64,000 bases of DNA, taken from the NCBI RefSeq assembly GCF_030381805.1, contig NZ_JAUDRH010000009.1, positions 124,001 to 188,000 of the forward strand, given 5' to 3'. The notes beneath the pieces are model-generated. The model was not told the DNA's origin. It did not search any database and was given only the letters and a program-made list of their open reading frames with translations. Positions within the stretch are counted from its first letter, which is position 1. Each line of letters opens with the position of its first letter. A program made the position numbers and the translations under genes. This DNA is from Chlorogloeopsis sp. ULAP01 (GTDB lineage: Bacteria; Cyanobacteriota; Cyanobacteriia; Cyanobacteriales; Nostocaceae). Shown piece by piece: positions 44,648-53,127 of the stretch.

Positions 44648-45385
44648 CTATAAAGGCTTTTGAGGTAGAGAAGGAGCCTGGATTGTGCAATTTCTTGTAT
44701 CACACTTTTGCTCATAAAGCTGCTGAATATAATGTTCCTGCCAACTGAGGGGAACTTCTAACAATGATCGCGTCCCGGTAATTCCTTGTCCCATAAAAAT
44801 TAGTAGGGCAATACAATTTAAAGTGATGTGAATCTTGCGCCAAAAATTGCTTCTATCCTTATATATTTCTGGCAAGATTGCTAGAGAAAAAATCATCAAA
44901 AAAGCAGCGGTTAATCCATAGTAATAGTGGGAAATGTACCACTGATCAGTTTTGCGGTAAACACCATCTTGACAACCAAGCAGTACTAAACCCATTCCTG
45001 TTAAGGTTGCAAATATAGCACGCCATTTTCGTTCCTTAGCTTTATAAAGTAGAACTATCGAAGCAATAGTAGCTGCAAATAATAGTGCGATAAAGATGAC
45101 TTGGAATAGTGCTGTCATCCAAAGTTGATGATCTAAAATATGACTGAAAATATCGTTAGCCAAAGCTAATAGAACAATACCTACTACTGCTCCCGTGAGC
45201 CAGCGACCTAACTGAACGTGTTCTTGCCCTACAACTGCGGGAATTTTACTCTTACCTGTCATTTTAATCTCCAATCGGCGTTGACGAGTTTGTAAAGCGC
45301 GGTTGACAACGACACCGATGAAAGGGAAGACTACAAGCACAGCGATCGCTGGATGCAACAGCAAAATCGCATCTCTAAATTCCAT
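44648..45385 (-). CDS. DUF4079 family membrane protein
   Basis: A 245-residue integral membrane protein with about six hydrophobic segments. Histidines in helices (RDAILLLHPAIAV, DQWYISHYYYGLTA, RKIHITLNCIALLIFMGQGI) and the closing TGTRSLLEVPLSWQ fit DUF4079, a family of cyanobacteria and plastids. Paired histidines in separate helices raise the possibility of haem binding, as in cytochrome b561-like proteins, but this is inference. The start ATG at 45385 is preceded by AGAGG. Confidence 0.8.
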   Translation of the reverse strand: MEFRDAILLLHPAIAVLVVFPFIGVVVNRALQTRQRRLEIKMTGKSKIPAVVGQEHVQLGRWLTGAVVGIVLLALANDIFSHILDHQLWMTALFQVIFIALLFAATIASIVLLYKAKERKWRAIFATLTGMGLVLLGCQDGVYRKTDQWYISHYYYGLTAAFLMIFSLAILPEIYKDRSNFWRKIHITLNCIALLIFMGQGITGTRSLLEVPLSWQEHYIQQLYEQKCDTRNCTIQAPSLPQKPL

Positions 45386-45571
45386 AGTAGACCTCTGTTG
45401 TGAAGAGAATATTTTTGACGTGCTACTAAATACTTCAAAAAATAAAAACTGCCGAATTTATACGTAGATTAGTAAGAATAGAACAGGCATCTTACTTTGA
45501 TTGGGAGATATGCCTGACCTATAAATTTTAAATGCAAGTAATGCAAGTTATATAAGTTTTGCTACCTATAA

Positions 45572-45964
45572 TTACTTAACTTCATTAGGTGCAAACGCAG
45601 TAATTTTGCCTTTCTTAAGTGCAACTACCACGTCGTAGGTGACACAGTAGGAAATCGTAACATTGTTGGCTTTGTTGTATAGGTTGACTACCATTCCTGC
45701 ACCACCGGGTTGTACGGCGATCGGCTCAAGGTCACCAAAAAAGTAACGCCGCATTTGGTCACCACTACCGAACTGTCCCTTACTTTTGATGAGTGTGTCA
45801 ATTTTTTGTTGAGTAGTCAAACCTGTGACATCTTTCATGTCTTGTTTTATTTCTTGGGCTGATGCTTGCACTAGTGCAGGATTGACAGCTTTAAGCGCGC
45901 CATCCCAAATAGTGAATATACTAACTAAGGCAACACTTGTAATTACTGCCGGAATGAGTTTCAT
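45572..45964 (-). CDS. exported protein of unknown function
   Basis: A 130-residue protein with a clear signal peptide (MKLIPAVITSVALVSIF) and a good ribosome site (AGGAG, 7 bases before ATG). The mature part includes DVTGLTTQQKIDTLIKSKGQFGSGDQMRRYFFGDLEP and GMVVNLYNKANNVTISYC. I do not recognise a family. It probably sits in the periplasm or is secreted. It is monocistronic and divergent from the EamA gene (219 bp). Confidence 0.75.
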   Translation of the reverse strand: MKLIPAVITSVALVSIFTIWDGALKAVNPALVQASAQEIKQDMKDVTGLTTQQKIDTLIKSKGQFGSGDQMRRYFFGDLEPIAVQPGGAGMVVNLYNKANNVTISYCVTYDVVVALKKGKITAFAPNEVK

Positions 45965-46183
45965 TTGTTACTCCTAATCTTTGAGTTATCCACACTGTGC
46001 AAAGTATCTCAGTTGATAGTGAGAGCTTATTGAAACTAAGCTATGAGTTTTCTGAAAATATCCTTGGAGTAAATTCAATCCAAATTCAGCATTTTCTCAG
46101 AATAGGGAATTATATTAGGTTTGAGACTGTTTTCAGCAATATCTCAGCTTCACCTCACTCTAACTTAATGAGGAAAGCTTAAG

Positions 46184-47275
46184 ATGGTTGGCAGCGCTTT
46201 CATGACAGTAGTGTTATTTGTGACCAGACACAAAAGAAGGCATCGTCTAATCCACACAATTCCGGGACAAATTTATCTTTGGCTAGCAATCATGATTTTT
46301 GGCGCATCTAATGCAGTTACCCGGAAGCTGACAGAAATTGGTGCTCAAAACTTTATAGGTGGTCGCAATCCAATCTCTCTGTGTAATGTTTTGTTTGTGG
46401 GAAACCTGTGCGCCTTAATTGTTTTGCTCCCAATCTACTGGCGACAGTGGAACCTTAAGACTTTGCAGCAACTGTCTTTGCAGGATTGGATTGCTCTTGT
46501 GGCAGTAGCGATTTTATCTGGAGCAGTGGCTCCTGGTTTGATTTTCCAAGCATTAGCGTTAACCAAAGTCAACAATGTCGTTCTGGTGGGACGCTTGGAA
46601 CCACCCCTGACTCTGATTTTATCGGTCTGGTTGTTGAAGGAACGGGTTAATCTTTGGGAAATTTTGGGGGCGATGGTTGCGTTTATCGGGGTTATCCTAA
46701 CTATTATTCTTCAACCCCAAGGACAAGCGATGATGAATGTGGGTGGTTTAAGTGTGGGTATTGGGGAGATTTTGGCAGTCGCAGGATCTGTGGCTCTGGG
46801 AGTTTCCACAATTATTGGCAAAGGACGACTTTCCGAAATTCCTCTGGGAATCTACAGTATCTTTCGTACTGCCTTAGGCACCATAATATTTTTCTTTATT
46901 GCTTTAAATTTATATGGCACAGCTCATTTTATGGATGTACTCTCACCTTTTCTATGGCAGTGGATGCTTGTGTATGGGGCAGTAATTGTGGTGGTAGGTC
47001 AGTCATTTTGGATCAAGGGTTTGAGAGCATCCACTGTGTCTGTGGCTTCCTTAGTTGGCTCATTTACTCCAATTACGGGAATTCTGGCAGCTTATTTAAT
47101 TTTAGGCGAAGCCCCAACTCAAGCTCAATATATTGGTGGTTGTCTGATTGTAGTTGGCATCTTCTTGAGCCAAGTTGGCATTCGACGTCAGTATCACAGA
47201 GTTCTTTTTTCCAAGGTGACTTCTACTCAAGCAGAACAAGAGGTGGAGACTGGTATGGGATTTAAGGGAATCTGA
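46184..47275 (+). CDS. EamA/DMT-superfamily transporter
   Basis: A 363-residue membrane protein with ten predicted helices in two EamA repeats (about 30-170 and 190-330), e.g. AIMIFGASNAVTRKLTE, VLVGRLEPPLTLILSVWLLKERV and VSVASLVGSFTPITGILAAYLILGEAPTQ. The family exports metabolites or amino acids; the substrate is unknown. The start ATG at 46184 is preceded by GAGGAAAGC. A long out-of-frame open frame inside (46654-47265) is a shadow. Confidence 0.9.
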   Translation: MVGSAFMTVVLFVTRHKRRHRLIHTIPGQIYLWLAIMIFGASNAVTRKLTEIGAQNFIGGRNPISLCNVLFVGNLCALIVLLPIYWRQWNLKTLQQLSLQDWIALVAVAILSGAVAPGLIFQALALTKVNNVVLVGRLEPPLTLILSVWLLKERVNLWEILGAMVAFIGVILTIILQPQGQAMMNVGGLSVGIGEILAVAGSVALGVSTIIGKGRLSEIPLGIYSIFRTALGTIIFFFIALNLYGTAHFMDVLSPFLWQWMLVYGAVIVVVGQSFWIKGLRASTVSVASLVGSFTPITGILAAYLILGEAPTQAQYIGGCLIVVGIFLSQVGIRRQYHRVLFSKVTSTQAEQEVETGMGFKGI

Positions 47276-47478
47276 AAGCGAGTATTAATTCTCAAAATTT
47301 GCCCTACTATGGGCGATCGCACTCTGTAATATTGCTATTATTTGATCGACTTTTACATACTCACCTTCTTTGACAAAAATTTATCAACACTATTTTATTA
47401 AATATAAAGAATAAAATGGATGAGTTATCTGTATAAATTTACAGATAACTCATCTACTACATTAAAGTGTTACCAAAT

Positions 47479-48651
47479 TTAGTATTGCGGCACTGATGGA
47501 TCGATTTCTTTACTCCAGGCAAGAATTCCACCCTTGACATTTGTACCGTCAATTCCCGCTTGCTTGAGTATTCCTAAAGCTTTTGCGGAACGCATCCCTG
47601 ATTTACAATGGACAACCAAACGATGTCCGTTGAGAATTTCCTTGACTTTGGTAACACCTTCACCGTTTTCAATATCCGGTAATGGTACCAAAACTGAACC
47701 GGGAATTTTAGCAATTTCATATTCATGGGGATTGCGTACATCCAACAGCACGAAATCATTAGCATTACTTTCCAACAACTGCTTTAATTCGTGTACTGTC
47801 ATTTCAAGAATTTCCATCTGCTGTTTTTCCTCTTCTGCTTTTGCTTGAGGAATACCGCAAAATTGATCGTAATCTATCAATTTTTCAATCACCGGACGTA
47901 CCGGATTAGGACGTAACTTCAATTCACGGAACTTCATTTCTAGAGCATTGTAAAGCAACAGGCGTCCGCTTAAAGTTGTACCTTGACCAAGAATAATTTT
48001 GACAGTTTCCGTTGCTTGAATAACACCAATGATTCCCGGTAGGATGCCCAAAACACCACCTTCAGCACAGGAGGGAACCATTCCTGGTGGTGGGGGTTCG
48101 GGATATAAATCACGATAATTTGGCCCGCCCTCGTAGTTAAATACTGTAGCTTGTCCTTCAAACCTGAAAATAGAACCGTAAACATTGGGTTTGTTTAACA
48201 ACACGCAAGCATCATTAACTAAATATCGCGTAGGGAAATTATCGGTTCCATCCACGACAATATCATAAGGTCTAATGATATCGAGGGCGTTTTCCGATGA
48301 AAGGCGTGTTTCGTATAGGTCAACCTGACAGTAGGGGTTAATCTCCAAAATCCGATTCTTTGCCGATTCGATCTTGGGCTTTCCCACCCAAGAAGTACCG
48401 TGAATCACTTGGCGTTGCAGGTTAGAAGTATCGACAACATCGAAATCAACAATGCCGATGCGCCCAATACCTGCTGCTGCCAAATACAAAAGCAATGGAG
48501 CACCCAGCCCTCCTGTTCCTATACATAGTACACTGGCGGCTTTTAAGCGCTTTTGCCCTTCCACGCCAACTTCTGGCAAAATTAGGTGGCGGGAGTATCG
48601 TTCATAATCATCTTTTGTTAACTGGATTTCGTCCAGATTTGGATTCAGCAT
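47479..48651 (-). CDS. moeB: molybdopterin-synthase adenylyltransferase MoeB with rhodanese domain
   Basis: A 390-residue protein. The N-terminal ThiF/MoeB E1-like domain (about 15-260) has the nucleotide loop IGTGGLGAPLLLYLAAAG, IVDFDVVDTSNLQRQ and VPSCAEGGVLG. The C-terminal rhodanese domain (about 275-390) has an intact active-site Cys in VVHCKSGMRSAKAL. Such fusions adenylate and sulfurate MoaD or ThiS-like carrier proteins. The gene lies 83 bp downstream of a JAMM peptidase on the same strand; that pairing recalls sulfur-carrier activation/processing systems. Confidence 0.95.
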   Translation of the reverse strand: MLNPNLDEIQLTKDDYERYSRHLILPEVGVEGQKRLKAASVLCIGTGGLGAPLLLYLAAAGIGRIGIVDFDVVDTSNLQRQVIHGTSWVGKPKIESAKNRILEINPYCQVDLYETRLSSENALDIIRPYDIVVDGTDNFPTRYLVNDACVLLNKPNVYGSIFRFEGQATVFNYEGGPNYRDLYPEPPPPGMVPSCAEGGVLGILPGIIGVIQATETVKIILGQGTTLSGRLLLYNALEMKFRELKLRPNPVRPVIEKLIDYDQFCGIPQAKAEEEKQQMEILEMTVHELKQLLESNANDFVLLDVRNPHEYEIAKIPGSVLVPLPDIENGEGVTKVKEILNGHRLVVHCKSGMRSAKALGILKQAGIDGTNVKGGILAWSKEIDPSVPQY

Positions 48652-48734
48652 AGCAGTTCGATGAGGAAGCGGGGACTTTTTATACTATCGGAAATTGGTA
48701 GACAGTGGGAAATCCTAGTAAAAAGTTTGCATTT

Positions 48735-49193
48735 TTAGCTTTTTATTTTTAATTCTTCTTGTTGGAACTGGTGGTGATCATCCAGATACCAACTGTTCAT
48801 TTCACTCGCTTTGCCTTTTTGTACAGAAACTATGATGTATGAGTATTCCTGCCAAGCGCACTCTCGGTCAAATTCTGAGGGAATCGCTGGATAGTCGGTA
48901 TGGGAGTGATAGATACCTATTATATCGAGAGAGTGTTCCCGTGCTTGCTTTTGTGCTTGTAATATAACTTGGGGTGCGATCGCGTACCTGCGCCTCCTCC
49001 CATACACTATTTCTTCATCTGGGAAATCTGCCACTGCTTGTGTACCCCAAGCATTTTCTGTGGGCATAATTTCTACTACAGTCTTGCCACAATCATTTCG
49101 CTCACCAAATACAATACCGCAGCACTCTTGCGGGTAGGTTTTCTCAGCGTGGCTGCGGATAATTTGCCAGTCTTTTTTTCTAAGTCTAATCAT
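48735..49193 (-). CDS. JAMM/MPN+ metallopeptidase (M67 family)
   Basis: A 152-residue JAB1/MPN+ protein. The zinc motif is complete: the helper Glu in CCGIVFGE, then HSHTDYPAIPSEFD, giving H-x-H-x(n)-S-x-x-D. Bacterial M67 proteins of this type (Mec-like) remove C-terminal residues or release cysteine from ubiquitin-like sulfur carriers. It is followed by moeB on the same strand (83 bp), which fits such a role. No MoaD/ThiS-like gene is adjacent, so the carrier is elsewhere. Confidence 0.9.
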   Translation of the reverse strand: MIRLRKKDWQIIRSHAEKTYPQECCGIVFGERNDCGKTVVEIMPTENAWGTQAVADFPDEEIVYGRRRRYAIAPQVILQAQKQAREHSLDIIGIYHSHTDYPAIPSEFDRECAWQEYSYIIVSVQKGKASEMNSWYLDDHHQFQQEELKIKS

Positions 49194-49446
49194 GCTGCTA
49201 ACAGCTAATGGCTAATAGCTAATAGCTAGTTATACCATTAACAGGTTGCTTTTCATGAGTATCCTTGATAAATGCTTTGACCGCTCTGACAAAGAAATTT
49301 ATGTGCTATTTGTAACTCGTAAAGTTGATATCTTAATAACCGTACGCTATCAAATTGTAAAAAATTAGCAGTTAATTTTTGGTTGTTAAGAACCAAAAAC
49401 CAACAACTAATAAATTACAACATTATTCAGCATAAAAATGCAGAAA

Positions 49447-50196
49447 TTATGTACTTATAATTGATACTGCACCGCTATCTAAATCATAAAGAGCACTAAC
49501 AATTTTGAGTTTGTTTTGGCGAATAAGTTTAGCCAATGTAGTAGAGTTTTCCTGTAGTCTTTGAGCCTGATATTTAATATTGGCTATTACCGCATCAACC
49601 TGGAAATTTTCTGTAGTAGATTTTATTTTCTCTACAGCTGGCTTAATGTTCTCAATAATCAAGCCCATTCTGCCAGAAACTGGTTGATCCTCAAGTGCGG
49701 TGGCTACTGCACCACATCTTTTATGACCTAAAACTACGATTACCTGAGAACCTAAGACATCTGTAGCGTATTCTAAACTGCCAATAGCTGACTCAGAGGC
49801 TATATTTCCAGCTACTCGCACAACAAACAAATCTCCAAGCCCACGATCAAAAACAATTTCGGCGGGAACCCTGGAATCTGCACAACCTAGTATGGCAGCA
49901 AAAGGATGTTGAGCTTGGGAAATTAATCGTATCCGTTCTAAAGTTTGATCGGGATATTTACGCTTTTGCTGAACAAATCGCTGATTTCCATCCAATAATA
50001 GCTTTAGAGCTTCATCAGGAGTAACTGGTTTAGGTTTGTTTGCTGTGGCATCAGCCAAGGTGGCTTCACGAGCGATCGCGCTTTTGGTGTCTTTTAAGAT
50101 GCTGCAACCAGCCACACTAGACACAATCCCAATACTTCCTATCCCTGCCAGATTCAAGAAATGACGACGTCCGATAAATCCATTAATTCGACTCAT
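49447..50196 (-). CDS. beta-class carbonic anhydrase, exported Tat lipoprotein (EcaB-like)
   Basis: About 249 residues from the ATG at 50196; a GTG three codons upstream at 50205 is also possible. A twin-arginine motif (GRRHFLNLAGIG) and a lipobox (VAGC) point to export and lipid anchoring. Zinc ligands are intact: CADSR and GHKRCGAV. It interconverts CO2 and bicarbonate in the periplasm. The layout resembles external carbonic anhydrase EcaB of Synechocystis. It stands alone, 253 bp from the JAMM gene. Confidence 0.93.
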   Translation of the reverse strand: MSRINGFIGRRHFLNLAGIGSIGIVSSVAGCSILKDTKSAIAREATLADATANKPKPVTPDEALKLLLDGNQRFVQQKRKYPDQTLERIRLISQAQHPFAAILGCADSRVPAEIVFDRGLGDLFVVRVAGNIASESAIGSLEYATDVLGSQVIVVLGHKRCGAVATALEDQPVSGRMGLIIENIKPAVEKIKSTTENFQVDAVIANIKYQAQRLQENSTTLAKLIRQNKLKIVSALYDLDSGAVSIIST

Positions 50197-50590
50197 CAAT
50201 CTCACTTAGTAATTTGAATTTAGCTCTCCAAAGCTTCCATATTGGCCGGAAGATACCAACTTTAGAAAATTACAAGAGTAAGCTTTGAGACGATTTAATA
50301 GTTATTTAATTTTTATTCCTTTAGAATGAGGCTGATATGTATTAATCTAAGTAAAATCTACTAAGTAACGCTACCTAAAGAAAATACCGTATATTTTAAA
50401 CTTCTTGAATATTTCATTTTTTATTTGGAATTACTTTACAGAGAGAGGATTGTAATTAACTGTTATTAACGCCAAAATCGGGATAGAGAAAAACTAGCGA
50501 AACTCTTGAATACTGAAAATATACGGGTATATCAAGAAATAAGTATCTAGGTGCGCATCTTCCAGCCCAAATATATTTACGTAATTGTCC

Positions 50591-51136
50591 ATGATTCGAC
50601 AATCTGCTTTTGGCATAGCTTTAAGTATGCTTGTCCTTGCCAGTGGATTCACAACCACCTATGCACCAGGTCACACTTCTACTAAAAAACGGTTTGCACA
50701 CCAGGCGTTGTCGCTTTCGTCAAGTCAGTCCACAACAACAGTAACTTTTAATACGGCTGATTTAGAAAAATCAGTATTTGCTCGAATTAATCGATATCGG
50801 ACTGCCAAGGGTTTGCCAAAGCTAACTCTTAATGCAAACGTCACCAGACAGGCAAGGATTCACAGTTTAAATATGGCCAACGGTAAAGTTCCATTTAGCC
50901 ATCAGGGATTTGAACGACGAGTCGGTGCTACGCGCATTCGCTACACAAGTGCATCAGAAAATGTCGCTTTCAATCAAGGATATAGCGATCCTGTTGCCGA
51001 AGCTATTCATGGCTGGGTTCACAGTCCCGATCACTTAGTCAATATCAAAGGCAATTACAATCTCACTGGGATTGGTGTGGCTGTCAATAGCAAAGGGGAA
51101 GTTTATCTAACGCAAATTTTCCTGAGCAATAAATAG
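50591..51136 (+). CDS. secreted CAP (SCP/PR1) domain protein
   Basis: A 181-residue protein from the ATG at 50591. A signal peptide (MIRQSAFGIALSMLVLASGF) precedes a short Ser/Thr-rich linker and a CAP domain from about 60: IHSLNMANGKVPFSHQGF, YTSASENVAF, AEAIHGWVHSPDHLVNIKG and LTGIGVAVNSKGEVYLTQIF. The two His and acidic residues of the CAP cavity are present (SENVAF, GWVHSPDH). Bacterial CAP proteins are exported and poorly characterised. Confidence 0.9.
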   Translation: MIRQSAFGIALSMLVLASGFTTTYAPGHTSTKKRFAHQALSLSSSQSTTTVTFNTADLEKSVFARINRYRTAKGLPKLTLNANVTRQARIHSLNMANGKVPFSHQGFERRVGATRIRYTSASENVAFNQGYSDPVAEAIHGWVHSPDHLVNIKGNYNLTGIGVAVNSKGEVYLTQIFLSNK

Positions 51137-51529
51137 TCTCAAGTCAATCAGCAGAAACGAACTGGAGGTTAGTGGTGAGCGAGCGGATGTAGTAACTACC
51201 GTACGGGTTTAAAAAATAAATTGTCGATTTTAACCCAAAGATAATTACTCAAACTAGCCCGTACAGTAGAGACGTGAAGAACCAAAGCGTCTGTACATTA
51301 TGCAGATAGTAGTAAAAACCAACTGCCAAATACTGTATAGGCAAGTTTAAATGTAGTATCTGTAAGGTTAAAATACATAAATTTTATTTAAACCCATCTC
51401 CACTAACAAATCACCTTGTTATGTTTATTTGTGTTTGCTGACTTATATAAATACTGATTTTTCTGCACAATAAAGAAGTGTTTTGTGGAAAATTTTCTGC
51501 TAAACACTCGATTTATTTTGTTGCAATTC
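51137..51529. other. intergenic, no gene seen
   Basis: AT-rich spacer with a short GTACGG/CCGTAC-type repeat near 51200-51270. The frame open from GTG at 51485 belongs to the RNase D gene but its preferred start is the ATG at 51530. Confidence 0.5.
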
Positions 51530-52159
51530 ATGGAATTACAAAATTTTCAGGTTTACGATCGCGATCTTAGCGAAGCTACCTTATCCCAGTATTTAGAAGC
51601 TAGTGCGATCGCTGTCGATACAGAGACAATGGGACTAATACCGCAGCGCGATCGCTTGTGTTTAGTACAACTGTGTAACTACGAAGGACAAGTAACTGCT
51701 ATCCGTATTAGTAAAGGACAAAACGAGGCTCCAAATTTAAAAAAACTGTTAGAAGCGGCAAATGTTATAAAAATTTTTCACTTTGCACGTTTCGACCTTG
51801 CTGCTTTACGTTATCATCTTGGGATCCAAGTCAATCCCGTATTTTGTAGCAAGATTGCCAGTAAATTAGCACGTACTTACACTCAACGTCACGGTCTTAA
51901 AGACGTGGTAATGGAGTTAGAACAAGTAGAATTAGACAAAAGCGCTCAAAGCTCTGACTGGGGAAACGCAGCTAACTTAACCAAAACTCAACTAAGTTAT
52001 GCTGCTAACGATGTGCGCTACTTACTAAAAGTGCGAGAAAAATTGATAGAAATGCTCAAGCGAGAAGAACGTTGGGAATTAGCTCAAGAATGCTTTCGGT
52101 GTTTACCGACTATAGTCTCCCTAGATTTATTACAATTCAAGGATTTGTTTGAACACTGA
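51530..52159 (+). CDS. ribonuclease D-like 3'-5' exonuclease (DEDDy)
   Basis: A 209-residue protein from the ATG at 51530; a GTG 15 codons upstream gives a poorly conserved extension. The DEDDy exonuclease motifs are complete: ExoI VDTETMG, ExoII FHFARFDLAAL, ExoIII YAANDVRYLL (Tyr and Asp). There is no HRDC domain, so it is a single-domain member and shorter than E. coli RNase D. It likely trims RNA 3' ends. A rhodanese gene is convergent downstream. Confidence 0.92.
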   Translation: MELQNFQVYDRDLSEATLSQYLEASAIAVDTETMGLIPQRDRLCLVQLCNYEGQVTAIRISKGQNEAPNLKKLLEAANVIKIFHFARFDLAALRYHLGIQVNPVFCSKIASKLARTYTQRHGLKDVVMELEQVELDKSAQSSDWGNAANLTKTQLSYAANDVRYLLKVREKLIEMLKREERWELAQECFRCLPTIVSLDLLQFKDLFEH

Positions 52160-52226
52160 ATAAAAAAGTCAATAGTCCAGAGTAAAAATCTTTTTGACTA
52201 TTGACTACTGACTAACGACTAAAAAT
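52160..52226. repeat. STRR heptamer repeats
   Basis: Units of AGTCAATAGTC and GACTATTGACTACTGACTAACG type lie in opposing orientation between the RNase D and rhodanese stop codons and could pair as a bidirectional terminator. Confidence 0.75.
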
Positions 52227-52706
52227 CTACACGTCTTTTTGTTGAGTTTCTACGTGTTCTTTAACTCTAGAGACAACATTATAGTCGCCAGCACCAGGAG
52301 GAGTTTGTGATTCGATAATACCTTCAGTCGGGCCACCAATAGCTTTCCATGCTGCTAAACCGCCTCTGAGTTCAGATACGTGTTCAAATCCAGCGCTTCT
52401 CAACTGTTGTGCAGCTTGAGCTGTATCTTGCTCATTAGCACCATAAACATAGATGTCACGACTTTTTGCTAAAGATGGTGTCGCCCGCTCTACCAATTGA
52501 TCTAATGGCATTGGCATTGCGCCCATGATATGGCCTTCATTGTAGGTATTGCGATCGCGCACATCAATAATTGTAAAAGCCGGCTCACCCCACTCTAAGC
52601 GAGACTTCAAAACATGGGCATCAGATTGTTGCTCAATAGGTGGTTGTGAAGGAATGATATTTTCTACTAACTTGTTATCTTTGATGTTATCTTTGATGTC
52701 ATTCAT
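52227..52706 (-). CDS. rhodanese-like protein lacking the active-site cysteine
   Basis: A 159-residue single rhodanese domain: FTIIDVRDRNTYNEGHIMGAMPMPL, the loop IYVYGANEQDTAQAAQQLRSAG, and LRGGLAAWKAIGGP. The usual active-site Cys followed by the CxxxxR loop is replaced by YGANEQDT, so sulfur transfer is unlikely and it may bind anions or act as a scaffold. A short hydrophilic extension precedes the domain. Compare the intact rhodanese domain of MoeB at 47479. Confidence 0.88.
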   Translation of the reverse strand: MNDIKDNIKDNKLVENIIPSQPPIEQQSDAHVLKSRLEWGEPAFTIIDVRDRNTYNEGHIMGAMPMPLDQLVERATPSLAKSRDIYVYGANEQDTAQAAQQLRSAGFEHVSELRGGLAAWKAIGGPTEGIIESQTPPGAGDYNVVSRVKEHVETQQKDV

Positions 52707-53002
52707 AAATATTCCTCGTTCACTTAATTTACAGCTTGCAAAAGCCTCTGAACTTCAACAAACTAAAAGGCGCTATTTTTCTATCGCGTCTTTACCTCAA
52801 ATTCGCCAACCACTTTTGCAGAATTATATTGACTGACAAAAATGTACCCAACTCAACTCCTGAAATTTCTCTTTCTTGAGAGTGAAGCTTATTGATTTAT
52901 ATCTAATGGTAGAGTTGCTTAATTAAAAATATATGTATTAAGTTTTGTGTAAAACTTTTACCATCTTGCTAAAGGTTAGTTACTGAGTACTAAGTTAGGA
53001 GT

Positions 53003-53113
53003 GATCTTGCTCTTGCTGAGTTGGAGAGAGCAGAATTTTGGACGGCTGACCGACGCCTTGCTGAAACTGCTAGAAATTTAGGCGCTATTCAGGTAAATTT
53101 TATTAACAAATAG
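53003..53113 (+). pseudogene. C-terminal remnant of a PIN-domain (VapC-like) toxin
   Basis: A 36-codon frame ends at TAG 53111-53113 and reads DLALAELERAEFWTADRRLA then ETARNLGAI. This resembles the last part of PIN-domain toxins (AEFWTADRRL). Stop codons lie immediately upstream in frame, and no N-terminal half or antitoxin is present. It is a gene relic between the rhodanese and pdxA genes. Confidence 0.6.
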
Positions 53114-53127
53114 TTTTTTTACTTATT

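Noticed and set aside
46654..47265. 203-codon plus-strand frame inside the EamA gene
   Set aside because: It is out of frame with the transporter, whose membrane repeats are clear; Ser/Cys/Trp-rich shadow.
52160..52226. Tandem short repeats considered as CRISPR
   Set aside because: Units are 7 bp with no spacers; they are STRRs. No CRISPR array or cas gene was seen in the window.
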